From contig MCGO01000202.1 in the NCBI GenBank assembly GCA_002104985.1, positions 1-64,000 on the forward strand: DNA of 64,000 bases, given 5' to 3'. A program made the position numbers and the translations under genes. Every line of letters begins with the position of its first letter. Within the stretch, counting starts at the first letter, position 1. Positions 58,261-64,000 of this stretch are shown here, piece after piece. The notes beneath the pieces are model-generated. The model searched no databases. It saw only the letters and a program-made list of their open reading frames with translations, and was not told where the DNA came from. This DNA is from Rhizoclosmatium globosum. Its lineage: Eukaryota; Chytridiomycota; Chytridiomycetes; Chytridiales; Chytriomycetaceae.

Positions 58261-59439
58261 CTAATGTATTGAAGCCTGAATTTGTGCATAGTTTTCCATG
58301 TTTCGTTTCAGAATGTCCACAACAGGTCCCAACAAACGCACGAATGCAGCCTTTCCCAGCGTTGCAACTTTTAACTTTCCATTCGCCTTCACAGTAGCCT
58401 GCCGCGGTTTATCCGTCAAAAGCGCGAGCTCCCCAAAATAATCCCCCTTCTTCAACCCTGGGAAAGTCTTTTCAACACCATCCTCCGTTTTACTCACACT
58501 CGCTTCTCCGCTCTCGATGATATAGAACTGATCCCCAACATCCCCCTGTTGAATCACAACCTCCCCATCAGCATACGTTCGACTCTCCAAAGCATCCGCA
58601 ATCTTGGCGCGTTCATATGGCTCTAAACTCGAAAGCAGTTTCAGCTCTTCGAGGAACGATTCATACATCCTACGTTTGCGACTCGTGTTTTCCATCAAGA
58701 TTCGACGGAACGTGACGCGATCCAACGCCCAGACTGTTGCCTCGCTTGTCGATGTGATGGTTGCCGCGCGTGGAGAGTTGTACATTAACGCCAGTTCACC
58801 AAAACAGCCTTCGTTGTTGTATGTGTGCACTTTGTTTCCATTTACAAAGACGTCGAACGTTCCGTTTTCAATGACGTAAAAGTAATCTCCAACAGCACCT
58901 TGCGTGATGATTTCTTCACCGAGACCGACTTTCTTTTCCATCATGGCGTCAACAACATTATGCATCTGATCTTCATCACATCCTCGGAATAAAATATTTT
59001 TGGCGATGGTCACATTGATTCGTTCTTTCTGCTCTTCAGATTTTGGGATGACGATGGGAACGAATGCTTCCGTTTTTGATGGTGACATGGATTCGGCTGA
59101 GACTGAGACTCTACGACCTCTGATTGTAACTGATTTCGGAATTGGTTTGGTTAATACGTCACTATCGTCGATGTCATCTTCGGTTTCGTTTGATTGTAAG
59201 GAGTCTCTATGCTCTTCTTGATGCGTTGCAGTTGGTGCTTTAACTTTTTGAGGAGTGTGGTTTCGCTCTTCTTGATGAGTTGCAGTTGGTGCAGTTACTT
59301 TTTGAGGAGAACGGTTTGGCTGGGTTGCAGGAGTTGGAGGCCCCAGATCAGGATTATGGTGTACGCGTTTATCATTAGCTGGCTTTGACGGAACAGATGT
59401 CTTCACAGTGTCTTCTTTTTTGACGCGGCAACAGCTCAT
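58261..59439 (-). CDS. PKA regulatory subunit without a docking domain
   Basis: A single exon of 392 residues. The N-terminus begins MSCCRVKKED with no RIIa dimerisation/docking helix, and the linker holds a duplicated PQKV.APTATHQEE. The inhibitor segment is RGRRVSVSAES, close to an RRxS pseudosubstrate or autophosphorylation site. Two cyclic-nucleotide-binding domains follow with intact phosphate cassettes: [15 protein letters not shown] and FGELALLTDKPRQAT. It would bind cAMP and inhibit a PKA catalytic subunit, possibly as a monomer. The Cys pair followed by basic residues could be palmitoylated. It lacks both introns of the paralogue at 59666-61256. Its stop is 56 bp from the convergent cyclase. 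Confidence 0.9.
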   Translation of the reverse strand: MSCCRVKKEDTVKTSVPSKPANDKRVHHNPDLGPPTPATQPNRSPQKVTAPTATHQEERNHTPQKVKAPTATHQEEHRDSLQSNETEDDIDDSDVLTKPIPKSVTIRGRRVSVSAESMSPSKTEAFVPIVIPKSEEQKERINVTIAKNILFRGCDEDQMHNVVDAMMEKKVGLGEEIITQGAVGDYFYVIENGTFDVFVNGNKVHTYNNEGCFGELALMYNSPRAATITSTSEATVWALDRVTFRRILMENTSRKRRMYESFLEELKLLSSLEPYERAKIADALESRTYADGEVVIQQGDVGDQFYIIESGEASVSKTEDGVEKTFPGLKKGDYFGELALLTDKPRQATVKANGKLKVATLGKAAFVRLLGPVVDILKRNMENYAQIQASIH

Positions 59440-59665
59440 GATTTAGCGACAAGGGGTCTGGGTCTTTTTACAACAGAATTGTCAGTTGAATCAAAAAGTG
59501 AAGGAGAAAACCTGCTTTATTCATTCAAAAACTAAAAAAAAGGAAACGAAAAAGAAACAAAGATGGAAAAGCAAAAACAAACTTAGTGACGCCTCCAACT
59601 TTTAAGTTCCATAGTGCCCCAACCTTCAACCACTCAAAAACAATGAACAGAAAGAATAAGAAAGT

Positions 59666-61256
59666 CTAGGGGCTAGCAATATGACTCTTGATTTGTGCAT
59701 AGTCGTTGGCGTTTCGCTTAATAATGTCCACAACGGGTCCGAGAAGACGAACAAAGGCCTTTTTACCCATAGTGGCAACCTTCAATCGCCCAGCAGTGGC
59801 ACGAATGGTAGCTTGACGAGGTTGGTCTGTTAACAGAGCAAGTTCTTTTGTAATGGAAGGGAGTTAAAATAAGTGATAAACTTGAACGAAAAACAAGCGT
59901 ACCTCCGAAGTAATCACCCTTCTTCAGGTTGGGGTACTGGTGCTCCACTCCATCAATCAGTTTAGAAACAGCAGCCTCTCCACTCTCAATAATGTAAAAC
60001 TGTTCTCCAACATCGCCCTGTCGAATCACAATCTCTCCCTCATTGAACACTTGACTCTCCAAGACATCAGCAATCTTGTGACGCTCGTATGGCTCCAAAC
60101 TAGACAACAGCTTGACTTCCTCCAAGAACCCTTCATACATCCTTCTCTTTCTGCTCGTGTTCTCCATCAAGATTCGACGGAAAGTGACACGGTCCAAAGC
60201 CCACAAGACGCTTTCACTTGTAGCCACGACAGTAGCAGCACGAGGAGCGTTGTACATCAAAGCAAGTTCACCGAAACTGCCTCCGTCACCGTACTCGTAC
60301 ACCTTGACAGGTGGGTTTCCGTTTTTGGAGACAAAGACATCGAGAGTACCGGTTTCAACGACATAGAAGAAGTCACCGACACCACCCTGCTTGATGACTT
60401 CTTCACCAGCGGCCACGCGCTTCTCAGACATTGCGTCAACAACATCCCTGTACTGTTCTTCATCACAAGTTCTGAAGAGGAAGTTATTTTTGATAGAAGC
60501 CTGGATACGGGACTTTTGCTCAGCGGATTTGGGGATAACAACGGCGACAAAGTCCTTGTCCAAGGTTGGGGCCATTGATTCGGCGGAAACAGAAGTACGA
60601 CGTCCACGGTTATGGTTTGTTGGTGGTGGAGGTGGTGCAGCAGGCTCTTCATCGGATTCCTCGTCAGAATCCTCATCGCTATCTTCCTCTTTCAAGTCTT
60701 GTTTGGACTTTGACTTTTGAGCAACGCCCTCATCGTCTTCGGTGCTGGTGATTCCAGCGGCTGATTGTTCATCAAATCCAGTGTTTTGAAAATGGGCGTT
60801 TGAATAGTGTGTGTAATTAATCCAGTGGTACGTGGTGGTGACGTGGATATTGGATGGACACAGACAAGGACAGTGAGAAGGAGGGATTAAAGAGAAGAAG
60901 AATAAATTAATAATTACATTTATAAGAGGGACAGGGGAGAGAAGAGAGGAAGCCTGGGGCAGCCCTAATGATGCATAACAGACAAACCACCCCAAACTAA
61001 TTCATTGATGATCCCGTCCCCTTCACAGCCACCCAGTCCCACCACCTCTCTCCCCAGTCCCTAAAACACCCCTTCACTACTCACCAAGTTCAATAAGCTC
61101 CTTCCGCTGCTCAGCCAGTTTGTTGTGGAAATACGTTGAGCAGAACTGGTAAATGTCCTTTGGCTGCGCACGAAGAACTTCGCGGTTCAGATCTTTGAGG
61201 ATTTCGGGAAACTCGGCGGGAACTGCGAAGTCGTCCATGTCCGTGTCGCCTGCCAT
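59666..61256 (-). CDS. PKA regulatory subunit with docking domain
   Basis: The model has three exons (61256-61085, 60760-59903, 59844-59666) giving 402 residues. Exon 1 encodes a RIIa dimerisation/docking domain ([36 protein letters not shown]). An acidic linker and the inhibitor [11 protein letters not shown] follow. The two cAMP-binding domains have cassettes [15 protein letters not shown] and [15 protein letters not shown], the second split by a 58-bp intron. This is the normal fungal Bcy1-type architecture: a dimer that holds catalytic subunits inactive until cAMP binds. The first intron is 324 bp, long for this region. It is a close paralogue of the gene 226 bp downstream. Confidence 0.93.
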
Positions 61257-61593
61257 TCTGGGTTTGTTTTTGGGTTGGGTTTTGGTTGTGTGTTAGGTGG
61301 TTGTTCACAAGGAGACGGGGGTTTTAGGGTGGAGAGCGTCCATTAGAGCCTCGTTTAATATCCTCGAAAGGTGTTTGATCTGGGGGGCGCGGTGATCGGT
61401 AATCCTCACCTTTGCGTTGTTTGATGGGGGAAGTGTGTGTTGAGGGGAAAAATTGTGAACCTCCTCACTCAGATCCATTGTCCCTTGCTCTGCTTCGGAA
61501 AATACAACACTAAGCAAAAATAGAATCCACGTTTTTATTCAGCATAACTTTACAACTCGCGAAGAAAATGGGGGAACGGATTCGTCATCCGAG
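61257..61593. other. intergenic stretch upstream of the PKA regulatory subunit
   Basis: These 337 bp lie between the PKA regulatory subunit start and the 3' end of the next minus-strand gene. A 70-codon open frame crosses it on the minus strand, but it has no recognisable features. The interval must hold the promoter of the PKA gene and the 3' UTR of the next. Confidence 0.55.
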
Positions 61594-64000
61594 TTAACGA
61601 CTTCCTCGTCCCACTATACTCCTATTCACAATACTGATTTGTTCTTGTTTCAACTGAGGTTGTTGTGGTTGCGGTTGCAGCTCTGCATGTGGCTGTGGAG
61701 TTGCACTTGCACGACCCAACACATTAATTCCTTGTGTCTGTTGCGACTGTGCTTGAGGAACCTTCATTATCCGACGACCATCTTTCTCTGGGATACCATC
61801 AAACGGAGATGCGCGCATTTCAATGACAGAAGAAGCCCCTATTTGTGTCTGCTGTGAAGGAATTGGATTCATCATCATTTGAGTTACATGCTCGCCATGT
61901 TGCGGCACAAAGTAAGCTTGTCCATTTTGGATGTTTTTGAACTAAAGGAGGTGCTGGAGCTTGTTGAAACTGTTGCAGTGCTTTTCCCGCAATATTCAAT
62001 CCTCGTGACTGCTGCGAAGCGACACCTGCAATATTGAAGGGTCGATGCTGTTGTTGTTGTTGCTGTTGTTGTGACACAAAAGCAGATTCTACCAAGGTGA
62101 CTTGTTGTTGGGAACCGTGTCGATGTTGTTGTTCTAGAGGAACAAAGGAGGTACTGGGAACTCCAAGAGGTTGTTGCTGTACAACATAGACTGATGTTGC
62201 TGTGGTTGCTGTAAAACCACAACGTGTTGCCCGTAGTATGGATGTGGCTGTTGTTGAGGCTGCATATAATATATAGGCTGGCTTTCGCTACCAGAATTCA
62301 CACTGTAAACCTCTGGGAAAACATCCACCGTTTTGACTTCCGAAAATGTAAGTTGTTTACGAGGCTGTGGCTCAGGCTTATTTGTTTGCGTATGCATTTC
62401 CCGTGTGCGTGGAGGTGGAGGAGGCTTTGGTGGACTCGTTTGTGTCGATGTAACAGACAGCTTCAACGTTTTCGGTGGCGGGGGAGGTGGTGGAGGTGGC
62501 GGTGTTGATGGACTGGTTTGCGTCAGTGTTGCAGATTGGATTAACACTTGTGAAACAGGTGATCTCGTAGTGGATATATACGGTGTAAGAGGTTGAAGTG
62601 GCATAGGAGGAGCTGGTGGAGGCCGAGATAGTCGTTCCGCAATAGACAAAGCAGGTTTAGTCGGTACAACCATAGAGTAGGCAGTGAAAGGCGTTCTGCG
62701 ATATTCTTGCGTGGCTCAGGAACGACGACTGGAATTTGTTCCACCAGATTTCCTTTCAATCCATGCGTTGGAGGGTGTTCTGGGCTATTTGATTTTTTTG
62801 GAGTTTCCCACACAATCTTTCTAATGGGTGACTTTTCGACTATATAAATACTTGTCGCAGCTGACGAGGGCGCCGACGCACCACAATCGTCTTTCCGCGC
62901 TTCTGTGGTATATCTGAGGCCTGTTCCACGACAGCCCTTCGTTTCTTGGAATCAACAGGACTTCCATCAACCGAATCTATCACGATAACTTCCACATTTG
63001 CCTTTTCATCAGTGTTTGTATGGATCCAAGAGACTTTGAAGTTGTTCATGAATCGAGAATGATTCATACGCTTCGTGATTGGCTTCATGAGTTCCGTCGC
63101 GAGAAGCTTGCAATTTTCCAGAACGCGTTGTTGTACGTGAGAGTATTGTGCATTTGAGATTGACAAAAGTCGTTGTGTAGCCGAGTATAATGCTTTCAAG
63201 TAGTCTGTCAACGCTGAACTGACAGGGTTTTGGGTGAAATACTCAGAATTCTGAAAAGACAAGTAATTAAAATCAGTCTTTCTGACCGCAGGTACGATAA
63301 ACAGAGACGCACCTGACTTTGTACTTCATAAAGACATAGAGGATACATTCTAGTTTTGAAAACATGAGGGTTCAAGATTATCGTCTCTACTCGTTGGAAT
63401 ATGCCGCTATTGCATGTTATAGACTACCAGAGAAAAGACATTCGAAATGTCACTCACTTTCGTCAAATCCGTCAACGCAACGATCCAAACAGGCATCATC
63501 ATATCAGCCTTGGCACCCAATTTAACAGTATCTGCAAGAATTTTAAGCGCACTGTGACGCTTTGATTCGGTGGCGAATCGCTGAAACTGGTCACGAACAA
63601 TGATCGGAGAAGAAGAATTTGATGAGGGCGAGGGTTTGTGATTGTACGGCGGGAGACACAATGGTCTTGCGAGTTTGAGATTTTTTGAAAGTGTTTTGAT
63701 AGAGTCAGGTCGAGCAGGCTATATGCCTTGAATTTAGATTTCTTGAAGGTGAAAGGAGAAATTCGAAGGTTAACTCACGTCATACGTACCCGAGCTTCAA
63801 TAGATCACCAAGATTTTCAACACAAGTCTCCAATAAGGGGATCTTGCTTTGGAATCTCCTTCGTCAGAACGTGTTGTGTAACAAAATCCATGACTTGGAG
63901 AAAGCTTCCTCCGATATCCACGGCCCCTTTCCCTGCGCTACAGACATACAGGATTCGCCAAGAATGTGTCGATTCCAGCCAAGTAAGCGACAAGCAAGTC
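61594..64000 (-). CDS. unknown multi-exon gene, 5' end outside the window
   Basis: The gene enters from the right edge. Recognisable pieces in order: WRILYVCSAGKGAVDIGGSF (about 63950-63890), ARPLCLPPYNHKP and VRDQFQRFATESKRHSALKI (63690-63540), RVETIILNPHVFKTRMYPLC (63390-63330), NSEYFTQNPVSSALTDYLKA to a basic RRRPRQLRQ (63250-62840). A long Pro/Gln-rich, low-complexity C-terminal half with TQTSPP repeats and poly-Gln follows, ending at 61594. Splice sites are plausible at 63302/63251 and elsewhere. The Pro/Gln half stays open only if single bases are added or removed in short runs near 62700, 62150 and 61935. No family was recognised; the N-terminal half looks globular and conserved. Nuclear function is a guess. 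Confidence 0.5.

Overview
The window looks like a nuclear segment of a zoosporic fungus, most likely a chytrid (Chytridiomycota); that placement is inference. The genes are compact and packed on both strands, often with only 25-120 bp between neighbours. Introns are short (mostly 42-80 bp) with GTAAGT or GTGAGT-like donors and visible branch points. There are fungal marker proteins (MAK16, MRP51-like, SRR1-like, CSC1-like, Caj1-type J protein). There are also families that yeasts and moulds usually lack but flagellated fungi keep: HCN/CNG-like channels and a 12-TM class III adenylyl cyclase. No rRNA, tRNA or CRISPR array was recognised. Exon models were built by hand from reading frames and splice motifs; unless noted, the joined lengths are exact multiples of three.

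Layout. 1-6.9 kb: a 28-bp minisatellite, then a frameshifted LINE-type retrotransposon on the minus strand, bounded by a 22-23 bp direct repeat. 7-18.2 kb (minus): a kinase/Sel1-repeat protein, a disordered protein, a leucine-rich-repeat surface protein, a C2H2 zinc-finger protein, a small Cys-containing protein and a J-domain protein. 18.2-22.5 kb (plus): two small unknown genes and the first HCN-like channel (A). 22.5-27.1 kb: a CSC1-like channel and an MRP51-like mitoribosomal protein on opposite strands. 27.2-33.9 kb: an ankyrin relic, a large secreted protein, a lipase-ankyrin fusion and an AIG1-like GTPase. 34-40.3 kb (plus): a TMEM209-like nuclear-envelope protein, MAK16, an unknown protein with an internal two-copy motif, and an SRR1-like protein. 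40.4-43.6 kb: tandem 7-TM paralogues. 43.6-46.7 kb: an F-box/ankyrin gene whose intron carries an insertion, a degenerate eS31 fragment and a CoA-dependent acyltransferase.

46.8-61.3 kb is the most interesting part, a cyclic-nucleotide signalling neighbourhood. It holds two head-to-tail HCN-like channels (B and C), a 1439-residue membrane adenylyl cyclase divergent from channel C, and two PKA regulatory subunits convergent with the cyclase. One regulatory subunit has a dimerisation/docking domain; the other lacks it and begins with a Cys-Cys pair. Enzyme, kinase sensor and channel sensor for one second messenger therefore sit side by side. All three channels share a non-canonical pore filter (LLGVG where HCN channels have CIGYG). 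The cyclase has the catalytic residues of its two cyclase domains in the reverse order to animal enzymes. The window ends inside a multi-exon gene on the minus strand (61.6-64 kb) whose visible reading frame needs several one-base corrections.
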